From contig NC_091382.1 in the NCBI RefSeq assembly GCF_038502225.1, forward strand, positions 15,152,123 through 15,216,122: DNA of 64,000 nt. Reading direction: 5' to 3'. The notes beneath the pieces were generated by a model that had not been told where the DNA came from, ran no database searches, and saw only the letters and a program-made list of their open reading frames with translations. The translations under genes and the position numbers were made by a program. The stretch's first letter is position 1. Every line of letters starts with the position of its first letter. Of the stretch, positions 1 to 10,410 are shown one piece after another. This stretch comes from Cherax quadricarinatus. Lineage: Eukaryota > Arthropoda > Malacostraca > Decapoda > Parastacidae.

Positions 1-90
1 TTACTCCTTTAACCTGGTCAGGTGGTGACCAGGTGACATGCAGTGTCTGTGCTGACGACGTCACGCTGGTGATCACTGGAGCTCCAGGTA
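1..90 (-). CDS. Fibronectin type III exon, partial (host gene, third exon in transcript order)
   Basis: Read on the minus strand, an AG acceptor at 91-92 is followed by an open phase-1 exon that runs off the window. It encodes an FN3 N-terminal half: a proline-rich A strand (PGAPVITSVTSS), then the B-strand tryptophan in LHVTWSPPDQ. The other two FN3 exons in the window have the same strand and the same phase, so this is most simply the next domain of the same extracellular FN3-repeat protein. Only about 30 residues are visible, and the polypyrimidine tract upstream of the acceptor is weak. The protein could be a receptor tyrosine phosphatase, a cell-adhesion protein or a matrix protein; no enzymatic domain is visible to decide. 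Confidence 0.7.
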
Positions 91-380
91 CTGGTCTCAC
101 CATATATTTCACTTGTTAATTGTTATATTATAATTTTTACATGATTTCCTATTTAACATATGAACTCTGTGAGTCACTACTCAATCAACTAATAAAAAAC
201 AAAATTCAAACTATATTATTTTTCCTCCACATCAGAAATAATAAATCTTATTTCGATCTTTTATCTGTTGTGAGATAAATATTATTTGGAACGAGATCAG
301 ACTTAACAATAATGTCTGAGATATTGCCAGGGATGAGACTAGTGATAATGTTTAGAAAGTAATGCAGATATTAAATTGTT
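91..380. other. Intron sequence without recognisable features
   Basis: AT-rich sequence between the FN3 exon and the start of LINE A1. No ORF, repeat or regulatory element could be supported. The right limit is approximate because the LINE 5' end cannot be fixed. Confidence 0.4.
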
Positions 381-506
381 CGCATCGCTATTGGGCCGTG
401 CGGACGTGCTGCGCAGTAGCTCGTGATTGAGTTGGCTTTTGTGCAGTGTTGACGTGTACTTGGCTCTGTGAAGACCTGTTTGCGCGCTCTCTAGAACTGA
501 AGCAAG

Positions 507-1343
507 ATGCCCTCCATCGAGCAACTTTACCAACAGCTTAAGGAAGAATTGAGGTTGGCGAATATGGAAATTCGGCGACTGACCGAGGAAAACAAAAAGA
601 TTCGGAGTAGTCCTCCTGTTTTGAGTCCTCAGGTCAAGAAGGGAAACTGGTCAGTGGCTGGACAGCAGGGAACGAAGTTGACGATCAAGAAGACGAATGG
701 AAAGGTAGAAACGATGAAGAAGAAAGAGACTGCCGTGGAAACTGTTGTGGAAACATCTAATACATTCTCAGTGCTACCCGACGAATGTGAGTCGACTACT
801 GGGAACGACACGACGAAAGACATTAAGGAAGGTACGAATATTGTTGTTGTTGGGGATAGCCAAGTTAGGTATATGGATAGGGCGTTCTGCTTGAAGGACA
901 GGAGTAGGAGACAGAGAGTTTGCTTTCCTGGGGCTGGGATGGAGGATATTGTTAGCCGTCTGGATGACATCATGAGAGGTAATGGGAGCAATCCTATTAT
1001 CTGTCTCAGTGCTGGAGGCAACGATGTTGGCAGACGTAGGAGTGAGGACCTGATTAGCAGGTATAGGTCAGCAATAGAAATAATTAGAAGTAAGGGTGGG
1101 AACCCTCTCATATGTGGTATTTTGCCAAGGAGGGGAGTTGGAAGTGAATGGTTGTCCAGGGCAATTGGTGTCAATTGCTGGCTGGACAAATACTGTAAGG
1201 AAAATGCGGTAACATTCATTGACAACTGGGACCTCTTCTATGGCAGAAATAACATGTATGCTAGGGATGGGGTTCACTTATCTAGGTGTGGGGTGGGAGC
1301 ACTGGCAACTGCAGTGGAGGGAGCAGTTAGGACTTTAAACTAG
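507..1343 (+). CDS. LINE A1 ORF1: coiled-coil plus SGNH-hydrolase (esterase-like) protein
   Basis: A 278-residue ORF with no internal stop. The N-terminus (about residues 1-35) is Leu/Glu/Lys-rich and could form a coiled coil. The middle is basic and polar. Residues 110-275 resemble the SGNH/GDSL fold found in ORF1 of many CR1 elements: block I GDSQVRY with its Ser, block III GGND, and a C-terminal DGVHLS block with the catalytic Asp and His. In such elements the protein is thought to bind RNA or lipid and help ribonucleoprotein formation. It lies 14 bp upstream of ORF2 in the same direction. The start chosen is the first ATG after the leader. It looks intact, unlike ORF2. Confidence 0.8.
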   Translation: MPSIEQLYQQLKEELRLANMEIRRLTEENKKIRSSPPVLSPQVKKGNWSVAGQQGTKLTIKKTNGKVETMKKKETAVETVVETSNTFSVLPDECESTTGNDTTKDIKEGTNIVVVGDSQVRYMDRAFCLKDRSRRQRVCFPGAGMEDIVSRLDDIMRGNGSNPIICLSAGGNDVGRRRSEDLISRYRSAIEIIRSKGGNPLICGILPRRGVGSEWLSRAIGVNCWLDKYCKENAVTFIDNWDLFYGRNNMYARDGVHLSRCGVGALATAVEGAVRTLN

Positions 1344-1357
1344 GAATAGTTAGTGGT

Positions 1358-2623
1358 ATGGGTTTTGGCAGGAAAACAGTGAAGTTCCAGTGTAGTAATA
1401 TTACGAGTTCTAGGGGAACTAGTAATAATAAGAACGAGATAGATATTGAAAAGCCAGGGACCTTGGGTGATAAGGACAGTAATAGGTTTAGTAGAAAAAT
1501 AGAAATGAGCAGGAAGGGTAAAGAGAAAGGAGAGTATTTCAATGTTTATTATGCTAATTGCCGTAGTGCTAGGAATAAGATAGACGAGTTGAGATTAGTT
1601 GCTAGTGTAGGTAACATTGATGTATTTGCCTTAACTGAGACGTGGTTTAATTCAAAAAGTCGGGACATGCCTGCGGAACGTCATATTCAGGGTTTTAAAT
1701 TGTTCCAAGAAGATAGAAGTATTGGGAAGGGGGGTGGGGTGGCATTGTATGTCCGAGATCGCTTGAACTGTTGCATAAAAACGGGTATTAAGTCTGAAGT
1801 AACACATACAGAGTCTGTTTGGATAGAATTTTCAGAGGGGCATGAAAAACTGATTTTAGGAGTTATATACCGTCCCCCAAACTTAGATAGGGACCAAGGG
1901 AAACTACTATGGGAGGAAATTGTTAAGGCCACAAGGCACGATAATGTAGTAATTCTAGGAGACTTTAACTTTAGTCATGTTGATTGGAATTTCTTGACTG
2001 GGAATTTAGAATCATACGACTTCTTAGAAGTATTTCAGGATTGTTTTTTGAAGCAGTTTGTGACAGAACCTACAAGGGGAAATAACCTGCTTGACTTAGT
2101 TATGGCAAACAATGAATCCCTTGTTAATAATTTAGAAATTTCAGAGGAACTGGGTGCTAGCGACCACAAATCAATTACATTTAGCATTGAATGGAAGTAC
2201 GATAGTAGCGATAACTCAGTAACAGTCCCAGATTTTCGCTTAGCAGATTACGATGGGCTTAGAGAACACTTATCATCTGTTGACTGGGGTAACGAAGAGA
2301 GCTATCAATATGACAGTTTTCTGAACACTATACATGCTGCTCAAAGAGCGTTTATCCCATATAAAGAAATTAGATCAAATAGAAATGACCCAAAATGGAT
2401 GAACAATAGGCTCAAATATCTACTAGGGCATAAGAAAGGAATTTATAGGCGTATCAAAAGAGGTGAGGGTCATCTTATGAATCAGTATATTGACATTAAG
2501 AGGGACATTAAAAAGGGGATAAGAAAAGCTAAAAGGGACTATGAAATTAAAGTGCTAGGGATTCTAAAACTAACCCAAAAAGTTTTTTCCAGGTCTATAG
2601 AACAAAAGTTAGAAATAAGATAG
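1358..2623 (+). pseudogene. LINE A1 ORF2, endonuclease domain (frameshifted at its 3' end)
   Basis: Encodes an apurinic-type (EEP) endonuclease at roughly residues 60-280. Visible blocks are YYANCRSARNK, LTETWF, GGGVALYV, GVIYRPP, GDFNF and a C-terminal SDHKSI containing the catalytic Asp-His pair. It nicks target DNA during target-primed reverse transcription. The frame is lost near 2560-2575 in the linker before the RT, where the expected downstream peptide (NPKSFFQVYR type) continues in another frame. The linker and RT follow at 2671. Confidence 0.85.
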
Positions 2624-2670
2624 GTCCCCTTAAAAATAACTATGGGCACCTTACTGACAAAGAGAATGAA

Positions 2671-3223
2671 ATGTGCTTGATTTTAAATAATTATTTTCTC
2701 TCAGTTTTTACACAGGAAGACACTAACAATATTCCAGTAATTAATTTTTACAGTGGGCTAGAAGAAGATAAATTAGGTAACATCACAGTCACTAGTGAGA
2801 TGGTTGTGAAGCAGATAGACAGACTGAAGCAAAATAAGTCGCCGGATCCTGATGAGGTTTTTTCAAGGGTTCTTAAGGAATGCAAAATGGAACTCTGTGA
2901 ACCATTAACTAATATTTTTAATTTATCTCTTCAAACAGGTGTAGTGTCTGATATGTGGAAGATGGCTAATGTAACTCCTATTTTTAAAACAGGGGACAAG
3001 TCGTTACCGTCAAATTACCGCCTAATAAGCCTGACCTCAATTGTAGGCAAATTACTAGAGTCAGTTATAGCTGAGATTATAAGAAGCCATCTCGATAAGC
3101 ATAGCTTGATTAATGATACTCAGCATGGATTCACAAGAGGCCCGTCTTGTCTAACTAATTTATTAACTTTCTTCAGTAAAGCTTTTGAGGCTGTTGACCA
3201 CAATAAAGAATTTGATATTATTT
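2671..3223 (+). pseudogene. LINE A1 ORF2, N-terminal part of the reverse transcriptase
   Basis: Continues ORF2 after a frameshift. It holds the first RT blocks: QNKSPDPDEV, then NVTPIFKTGDK, NYRLISLTSIVGKLLE and TQHGFTRGPSC. Translation is cut at EFDII by the PLE inserted after 3223; the rest of the RT resumes at 6322. The same stretch in copy A2 at 62254 onward is uninterrupted, which proves that the PLE is an insertion. Confidence 0.85.
3209..3223 (+). repeat. 15-bp target-site duplication of the PLE (partner 6322-6336)
   Basis: AATTTGATATTATTT occurs exactly on both sides of the PLE, and only once in the empty site represented by LINE copy A2 (near 62484). Confidence 0.93.
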
Positions 3224-3257
3224 GTAAAGTAGAAGGACACAAGTGCAACTAATGTGA

Positions 3258-3315
3258 CATTTATTGTGGCAACGTTTCGCTCTCCAGGAGCTTTATCAAG
3301 CCATTACAAACAATA
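3258..3315 (-). ncRNA. Hammerhead-ribozyme-like motif, family F1 (PLE left end)
   Basis: On the minus strand: core TTGATAA (consensus CTGATGA), one extra A, stem II GCTC/GAGC, then GAA followed by palindromic ACGT as a minimal stem III, T as the cleavage-site base, and GGC/GCC as the base of stem I. Two core positions differ from consensus, so activity is doubtful. Hammerheads in PLE termini are documented in the literature; the assignment here is by eye. Confidence 0.55.
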
Positions 3316-3390
3316 CATGGACACAGAGGGTATATAAAGGCTCAGAGTGAGGTGAATACTAGTGAGGTACCATTTCGATGTTCACTAGTG

Positions 3391-3421
<31 letters not shown>

Positions 3422-3588
3422 TGACAAAAGTAATACAATATGGTAGAGCAATTAATTCGTACATGAGTAAAAGGATATAAAAGCTATTACTTGGGTAACA
3501 TAAAAATAGGTTGGACAAATATAAACTGGAATGAGGCAGCTTGTTTCAGTGTTCACTCTCTGTGCTTTGTGTAGTATAACGGGAGAGA

Positions 3589-4788
3589 CTATGTGATGGC
3601 AGGGTTTACTATTTTCAGGAGGATTCTTGCTAAGACTTCGGAGATGGTGAAGCTGCCGTTGTTTTGTTTAATTGTATTCGAAACAGCGATCAGTGCTGAT
3701 TCAAGGCACTTGCGTGTGCGGAAATTATTTTCTTTTATCACTAATTGGGCGTCTCTGAATTTCATAAGATGATTGGTGGAATTTCGGTGTTGTACACAGG
3801 CGTTGTTTAAGTTGTCGTTCCTACATGCGTATATGTGTTCATTGAGGCGGGTGTCGAGGTTTCTTGCTGTTTCACCTACGTAGATCTTGTCACAGCCTCC
3901 ACAGGGTATAGTGTAAACTCCTGCATTGACTGGTTCGTGGTGCTTGGGTTTTGTCCTGGTTAGATCCTTTATTGAAGTGGTAGAAGCGATGGCGACTCTG
4001 GTGTTAGCTTGTGAAAGTACTTTTGAGACGTTTAGTGCAACCTGGCTGTTGGGAAGAATTATAACTTTGTTGGGAGCGGTGTTGATGCGTGGAGAATTGA
4101 TGATCTGAAGAGCTCTTTTCTTGCAGTCTTTGATGAAAAAAGAAGGAAATTGTAACTCAGTGAATGTTTGGTGAATGTAAGTACATTCCTCGTCAAGAAA
4201 CTCAGGACTACAAATTCGGTATGCTCTTAGGAAAAACCCGATGATGATGCCTCTTTTGGTCTTGGTATCTTGACTGGAATAGAAGTGTGTGAGATCATTT
4301 TTATTGGTGGGTTTCCGATAAACTTGAAATCTTAGGTTGTTGTCTACTTTGTGAATGAGGACGTCGAGGAAAGGTAGCTTGTCATTGGACCCTCCTTCTA
4401 GTGTAAACTGGATCGCTGGTTCAACTGCGTTGAGCCTTGCCTGAAGATCCCGTACATCAAAACGTTTTGGAGTTATTACGAGGACATCGTCCACGTAACG
4501 TAACCAAGTGACGCTTGAAGGGATGATGTTGGCGAAGTGTTCGGACTCTAGGTGTTCCATGTATAAGTTGGCTAGGACGGCACTTATTGGGGACCCCATT
4601 CCCATGCCGTAGGTTTGTTTGTAGAGCTTGTTATTGAAGGAAAAACAGTTGAAGATAACACAGAGTTCAATCAAGTCAACAAAATCTCCGGGAGGTAAAG
4701 GAAGATTAAGGTCCTGGTTGACTTTACGTCGTAGAACCTCGATGGCTTTTTTGGTAGGTACTTTTGTGAAGAGGGAAGTCACATCCAA
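3589..4788 (-). CDS. PLE reverse transcriptase with C-terminal GIY-YIG endonuclease (5' truncated)
   Basis: A 399-residue ORF from an internal Met; the reading frame stays open upstream to about 4920, where the inverted junction cuts it, so the real N-terminus is lost. RT motif A is DVTSLFTKVP (residues 2-11), the next block is GMGMGSP, and the catalytic motif is YVDD (residues 98-101). PLE-specific YRKPTNKNDLTHF follows. The C-terminal GIY-YIG nuclease starts near residue 290 (GVYTIPCGGCDKIYVGET) with a downstream conserved Glu (CLESAL). This pairing is diagnostic of canonical Penelope-like elements. The visible ORF has no stops, so insertion is fairly recent. Confidence 0.9.
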   Translation of the reverse strand: MDVTSLFTKVPTKKAIEVLRRKVNQDLNLPLPPGDFVDLIELCVIFNCFSFNNKLYKQTYGMGMGSPISAVLANLYMEHLESEHFANIIPSSVTWLRYVDDVLVITPKRFDVRDLQARLNAVEPAIQFTLEGGSNDKLPFLDVLIHKVDNNLRFQVYRKPTNKNDLTHFYSSQDTKTKRGIIIGFFLRAYRICSPEFLDEECTYIHQTFTELQFPSFFIKDCKKRALQIINSPRINTAPNKVIILPNSQVALNVSKVLSQANTRVAIASTTSIKDLTRTKPKHHEPVNAGVYTIPCGGCDKIYVGETARNLDTRLNEHIYACRNDNLNNACVQHRNSTNHLMKFRDAQLVIKENNFRTRKCLESALIAVSNTIKQNNGSFTISEVLARILLKIVNPAIT

Positions 4789-4928
4789 ACTGCTTAGTTT
4801 CTTGTTACGGATGGAGAGGTTACGGATGCGGTTGAGAAGGTCGCCTGAGTGTTTAAGATGAGCGGGGCTGATGGTCCCCAGAAGGCAGGAAAGATGTTTG
4901 GCAAGAACTCCGGCTAGTTTGTGTGGAG

Positions 4929-5925
4929 CAGTGCCGTCCTAGCCAACTTATACATGGAACACCTAGAGTCCGAACACTTCGCCAACATCATCCCTTCAAG
5001 CGTCACTTGGTTACGTTACGTGGACGATGTCCTCGTAATAACTCCAAAACGTTTTGATGTACGGGATCTTCAGGCAAGGCTCAACGCAGTTGAACCAGCG
5101 ATCCAGTTTACACTAGAAGAAGAGTCCAATGACAAGCTACCTTTCCTCGACGTCCTCATTCACAAAGTAGACAACAACCTAAGATTTCAAGTTTATCGGA
5201 AACCCACCAATAAAAATGATCTCACACACTTCTATTCCAGTCAAGATACCAAGACCAAAAGAGGCATCATCATCGGGTTTTTCCTAAGAGCATACCGAAT
5301 TTGTAGTCCTGAGTTTCTTGACGAGGAATGTACTTACATTCACCAAACATTCACTGAGTTACAATTTCCTTCTTTTTTCATCAAAGACTGCAAGAAAAGA
5401 GCTCTTCAGATCATCAATTCTCCACGCATCAACACCGCTCCCAACAAAGTTATAATTCTTCCCAACAGCCAGGTTGCACTAAACGTCTCAAAAGTACTTT
5501 CACAAGCTAACACCAGAGTCGCCATCGCTTCTACCACTTCAATAAAGGATCTAACCAGGACAAAACCCAAGCACCACGAACCAGTCAATGCAGGAGTTTA
5601 CACTATACCCTGTGGAGGCTGTGACAAGATCTACGTAGGTGAAACAGCAAGAAACCTCGACACCCGCCTCAATGAACACATATACGCATGTAGGAACGAC
5701 AACTTAAACAACGCCTGTGTACAACACCGAAATTCCACCAATCATCTTATGAAATTCAGAGACGCCCAATTAGTGATAAAAGAAAATAATTTCCGCACAC
5801 GCAAGTGCCTTGAATCAGCACTGATCGCTGTTTCGAATACAATTAAACAAAACAACGGCAGCTTCACCATCTCCGAAGTCTTAGCAAGAATCCTCCTGAA
5901 AACAGTAAACCCTGCCATCACATAG
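4929..5925 (+). pseudogene. Inverted truncated copy of the PLE RT/GIY-YIG ORF
   Basis: Begins at the junction with the minus-strand copy and reads from SAVLANLYMEHLE through YVDD to the end of the GIY-YIG domain. The protein is nearly identical to the minus-strand copy; for example EEESNDK replaces EGGSNDK and LLKTVNP replaces LLKIVNP. RT motif A and everything N-terminal to it are missing, so it cannot be functional. Near-identity of the arms shows that both were made in one event or very close in time. Confidence 0.88.
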
Positions 5926-6092
5926 TCTCTCCCGTTATACTACACAAAGCACAGAGAGTGAACACTGAAACAAGCTGCCTCATTCCAGTTTATATTTGTC
6001 CAACCTATTTTTATGTTACCCAAGTAATAGCTTTTATATCCTTTTACTCATGTACGAATTAATTGCTCTACCATATTGTATTACTTTTGTCA

Positions 6093-6123
<31 letters not shown>

Positions 6124-6198
6124 CACTAGTGAACATCGAAATGGTACCTCACTAGTATTCACCTCACTCTGAGCCTTTATATACCCTCTGTGTCCATG

Positions 6199-6256
6199 TA
6201 TTGTTTGTAATGGCTTGATAAAGCTCCTGGAGAGCGAAACGTTGCCACAATAAATG
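6199..6256 (+). ncRNA. Hammerhead-ribozyme-like motif, family F1 (PLE right end)
   Basis: Inverted twin of the motif at 3258-3315: TTGATAA core, extra A, GCTC/GAGC stem II, GAAACGTT, GGC/GCC closing stem I, and further TTGT/ACAA pairing outside. It lies about 65 bp from the right end of the element. Confidence 0.55.
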
Positions 6257-6321
6257 TCACATTAGTTGCACTTGTGTCCTTTTACTTTACATATTGTCGG
6301 TAATTCTACCAACTTTATTAC

Positions 6322-7407
6322 AATTTGATATTATTTACTTAGATTTTAGTAAGGCTTTTGATAGAGTTCCGCACCATAGACTGTTAAAGAAAGTAGCAGC
6401 TCATGGCATTGGGGGAAAAGTGCTCTCTTGGAACGAGTCATGGCTCACTAACAGGAAGCAGAGAGTGTCCATAAATGGGGTTAAATCCGAGTGGGGATCT
6501 GTAACAAGTGGCGTTCCACAGGGATCAGTCTTAGGCCCGTTGTTGTTTATAATGTATATCAATGATCTTGATGAGGGAATTACTAGTGATATGAGCAAAT
6601 TCGCCGATGACACAAAGATAGGTAGGATAATTGATTCAAACGTAGATGTTATGGAACTTCAGGAGGATTTAAACAAACTATTATTGGTCAGAAAAGTGGC
6701 AGATGCAGTTCAATGTAGATAAATGCAAGGTTCTGAAGCTTGGGAATGCCCATAACCCTAGTACTTATAAGTTAAATGATGTAGAACTAAGCCATACAGA
6801 TTGCGAAAAGGACTTGGGGGTTATGGTGAGCAGCAACCTTAAACCAAGACAGCAATGCCTAAGCGTACGTAATAAGGCAAATAGATTTCTGGGATTTATA
6901 TCAAGAAGTGTAAGCAACAGAAGTCCAGAGGTCATACTGCAGCTTTATACATCATTAGTAAGGCCTCACCTAGATTATGCAGCTCAGTTCTGGTCTCTGT
7001 ATTACAAAATGGACATAAATTCGTTAGAGAACATTCAGCGTAGGATGACTAAATTAATACATAGCATTAGAAATCTTCCTTATGAAGAAAGATTGAAGAC
7101 TCTTAAGTTACATTCACTTGTTAGACGAAGAATGAGGGGAGACCTGATCGAAGTGTATAAGTGGAAGATAGGTATTAATAAAGGGGATATTAATAAGGTC
7201 TTGAGGATGTCTCTCGAAGAGAGAACCCGCAGTAATGGATTTAAATTAGATAAGTTTAGATTTAGAAAGGACATAGGAAAGTATTGGTTTGGAAATAGGG
7301 TAGTTGATGAGTGGAACAGTCTATCTAGTTGGGTTATTGAGGCTAGGACTTTGGGTAGTTTCAAATTTAGGTTGGATAAGTACATGAGTGGGAGGGGTTG
7401 GATTTGA
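6322..7407 (+). pseudogene. LINE A1 ORF2, C-terminal reverse transcriptase
   Basis: Resumes the RT after the PLE: IIYLDFSKAFDRVPH (block A), VTSGVPQGSVLGPLL (block B), FADDTK (catalytic block C), then the thumb region and a C-terminus ending MSGRGWI. Compared with copy A2 (62254-63569) there is a 2-bp deletion near 6680 (about 19 versus 21 bases over the same stretch), which shifts the frame and splits the reading into 6322-6722 and 6703-7407. A (TTCTTATG)n tail follows the 3' UTR. Confidence 0.88.
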
Positions 7408-7573
7408 GTGGGACTTGCACATCAGAGCTTATTTCTTGGGTGGCATTGAAAATTGGGTTGGGCAAATGTTTGTTAGTGGGATGAATTGTAAAGGACCTGC
7501 CTAGTATGGGCCAACAGGCCACCTGCAGTGTTCCTCCTTTCTTATGTTCTTATGTTCTTATGAATTTCCCTAA

Positions 7574-7595
7574 TGTAATAATAATATTAATAATA

Positions 7596-7662
<67 letters not shown>

Positions 7663-7668
7663 TAAAAA
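7574..7668. repeat. (TAA)n microsatellite
   Basis: Nearly uninterrupted ATA/ATT trinucleotides just beyond the LINE tail, with a few substitutions at the edges. Confidence 0.95.
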
Positions 7669-7783
7669 TTATAGCCAACATATAGTAATTTAATCAAAGC
7701 AAGTTCCAATTGTTTCTACAAATATAAGAAATGAAAATTATATTTGAGAGAATTGAACTACATCTTCTGAGATTAAATGTGAG

Positions 7784-9988
7784 TTATATAAGAACACTGA
7801 CTTAATTATTAAGTCATAAGTTATATAAGAACACTGACTTAATTATTAAGTCATAAGTTATATAAGAACACTGACTTAATTATTAAGTCATAAGTTATAT
7901 AAGAACACTGACTTAATTATTAAGTCATTAGTTATATAAGAACACTGACTTAATTATTAAGTCATAAGTTATATAAGAACACTGACTTAATTATTAAGTC
8001 ATAAGTTATATAAGAACACTGACTTAATTATTAAGTCATAAGTTGTATAAGAACACTGACTTAATTATTAAGTCATAAGTTATATAAGAACACTGACTTA
8101 ATTATTAAGTCATAAGTTATATAAGAACACTGACTTAATTATTAAGTCATAAGTTATATAAGAACACTGACTTAATTATTAAGTCATTAGTTATATAAGA
8201 ACACTGACTTAATTATTAAGTCATAAGTTATATAAGAACACTGACTTAATTATTAAGTCATAAGTTATATAAGAACACTGACTTAATTATTAAGTCATAA
8301 GTTATATAAGAACACTGACTTAATTATTAAGTCATAAGTTATATAAGAACACTGACTTAATTATTAAGTCATAAGTTATATAAGAACACTGACTTAATTA
8401 TTAAGTCATAAGTTATATAAGAACACTGACTTAATTATTAAGTCATAAGTTATATAAGAACACTGACTTAATTATTAAGTCATTAGTTATATAAGAACAC
8501 TGACTTAATTATTAAGTCATAAGTTATATAAGAACACTGACTTAATTATTAAGTCATAAGTTATATAAGAACACTGACTTAATTATTAAGTCATAAGTTA
8601 TATAAGAACACTGACTTAATTATTAAGTCATAAGTTATATAAGAACACTGACTTAATTATTAAGTCATAAATTATATAAGAACACTGACTTAATTATTAA
8701 GTCATAAGTTATATAAGAACACTGACTTAATTATTAAGTCATAAGTTATATAAGAACACTGACTTAATTATTAAGTCATAAGGTATATAAGAACACTGAC
8801 TTAATTATTAAGTAATAAGTTATATAAGAACACTGACTTAATTATTAAGTCATAAGTTATATAAGAACACTGACTTAATTATTAAGTCATAAGTTATATA
8901 AGAACACTGTCTTAATTATTAAGTCATAAGTTATATAAGAACACTGACTTAATTATTAAGTCATAAGTTATATAAGAACACTGACTTAATTATTAAGTCA
9001 TAAGTTATATAAGAACACTGACTTAATTATTAAGTCATAAGTTATATAAGAACACTGACTTAATTATTAAGTCATCAGGTATATAATAACACTGACTTAA
9101 TTATTAAGTCATAAGTTATATAAGAACACTGACTTTATTATTAAGTCATAAGTTATATAAGAACACTTACTTAATTATTAAGTCATAAGTTATATAAGAA
9201 CACTGACTTAATTATTAAGTCATAAGTTATATAAGAACACTGACTTGTTTATTAAGTCATAAGTTATATAAGAACACTGACTTAATTATTAAGTCATAAG
9301 TTATATAAGAACACTGACTTGATTATTAAGTCATAAGTTATATAAGAACACTGACTTAATTATTAAGTCATAAGTTATATAAGAACACTGACTTAATTAT
9401 TAAGTAATAAGTTATATAAGAACACTGACTTAATTATTAAGTCATAAGTTATATAAGAACACTGACTTAATTATTAAGTCATAAGTTATATAAGAACACT
9501 GACTTAATTATTAAGTCATAAGTTATATAAGAACACTGACTTAATTATTAAGTCATAAGTTATATAAGAACACTGACTTAATTATTAAGTCATAAGTTAT
9601 ATAAGAACACTGACTTAATTATTAAGTAATAAGTTATATAAGAACACTGACTTAATTATTAAGTCATAAGTTATATAAGAACACTGACTTAATTATTAAG
9701 TCATAAGTTATATAAGAACACTGACTTAATTATTAAGTCATAAGTTATATAAGAACACTGACTTAATTATTAAGTCATAAGTTATATAAGAACACTGACT
9801 TCATTATTAAGTCATAAGTTATATAAGAACACTGACTTAATTATTAAGTCATAAGTTATATAAGAACACTGACTTAATTATTAAGTCATAAGTTATATAA
9901 GAACACTGACTTAATTATTAAGTCATAAGTTATATAAGAACACTGACTTAATTATTAAGTCATAAGTTACATAAGAACACTGACTAAA
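7784..9988. repeat. 37-bp satellite array, about 60 copies
   Basis: Head-to-tail units with a strict 37-bp period, most of them identical apart from scattered single changes. Each unit contains the hairpin-forming GACTTAATTATTAAGTC (7-bp arms, 3-base loop) plus the palindrome TTATATAA. AT content is very high and no long ORF exists. It lies in the intron of the minus-strand FN3 gene. Confidence 0.97.
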
Positions 9989-10410
9989 ATATAAGTCAGC
10001 AGTTTATGAACAAGTATTGTTGAATATACTATGAATATCACTAATGATTGTTGATCATGATAAAAGAGGTATGGGACAACAATGGAAGCAGAACCTTGAA
10101 GAACACCTTAGAACCTTGAAGAACACCTTAGAACACTGAAGAACACCTCGAACAATAATGACAACATTAGAAACTTAAACAACCACAACAAAGAAACTCC
10201 AACAATAACAGGTCTGAAACCCCATAAAATGAATACATTCTGAAATTATTTTTAAGTATCATTGATTATATCTCAGTTGTTAACGTAATGATGAAGCCAA
10301 ATTAACCAGACATTAGTGAGTTAGATCACCAGTAGAAGTGACCTAGCGGAAAATATAATTGCTTAATACTGGATGAAAGGAAAATGATAATTATCACCTT
10401 TGGAAGGAAA
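9989..10410. other. Intron spacer with a short 21-bp direct repeat
   Basis: No gene seen. At about 10093-10150 a 21-bp motif built on TTGAAGAACACCTTAGAACC repeats nearly three times. The rest is AT-rich single-copy-looking sequence. Confidence 0.5.

Larger units (their letters stand above)
3224..6321. mobile_element. Penelope-like element, two 5'-truncated copies head to head
   Basis: The left part (3224 to about 4920) is a minus-strand copy and the right part (about 4929-6321) is a plus-strand copy of the same 3' region. They are joined directly, so the whole is a large inverted repeat with arms of about 1.35 kb. Each arm has an RT/GIY-YIG ORF, a (TAG)n stretch and a hammerhead-like motif near its outer end. 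Partial inverted copies joined to a main copy are a known PLE insertion product. A 15-bp TSD bounds the insertion. Confidence 0.92.
381..7562 (+). mobile_element. CR1-like non-LTR retrotransposon, copy A1, nearly full length and interrupted
   Basis: Order: GC-richer 5' leader, ORF1 with an SGNH/esterase-like domain (507-1343), ORF2 with endonuclease and reverse transcriptase (1358-7407), short 3' UTR, and a terminal (TTCTTATG)n tail ending near 7562. ORF2 is split at 3223/6322 by a PLE with a 15-bp target duplication. Two more copies of the family (62254-63725 and 58729-59218) end in the same 8-bp tail, as CR1-type elements typically do. ORF2 carries frameshifts, so this copy is inactive. The 5' limit is estimated from the GC change. 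Confidence 0.85.

Noticed and set aside
7784..9988. CRISPR array
   Set aside because: Units are contiguous 37-bp repeats without unique spacers, in eukaryotic DNA and with no cas genes.
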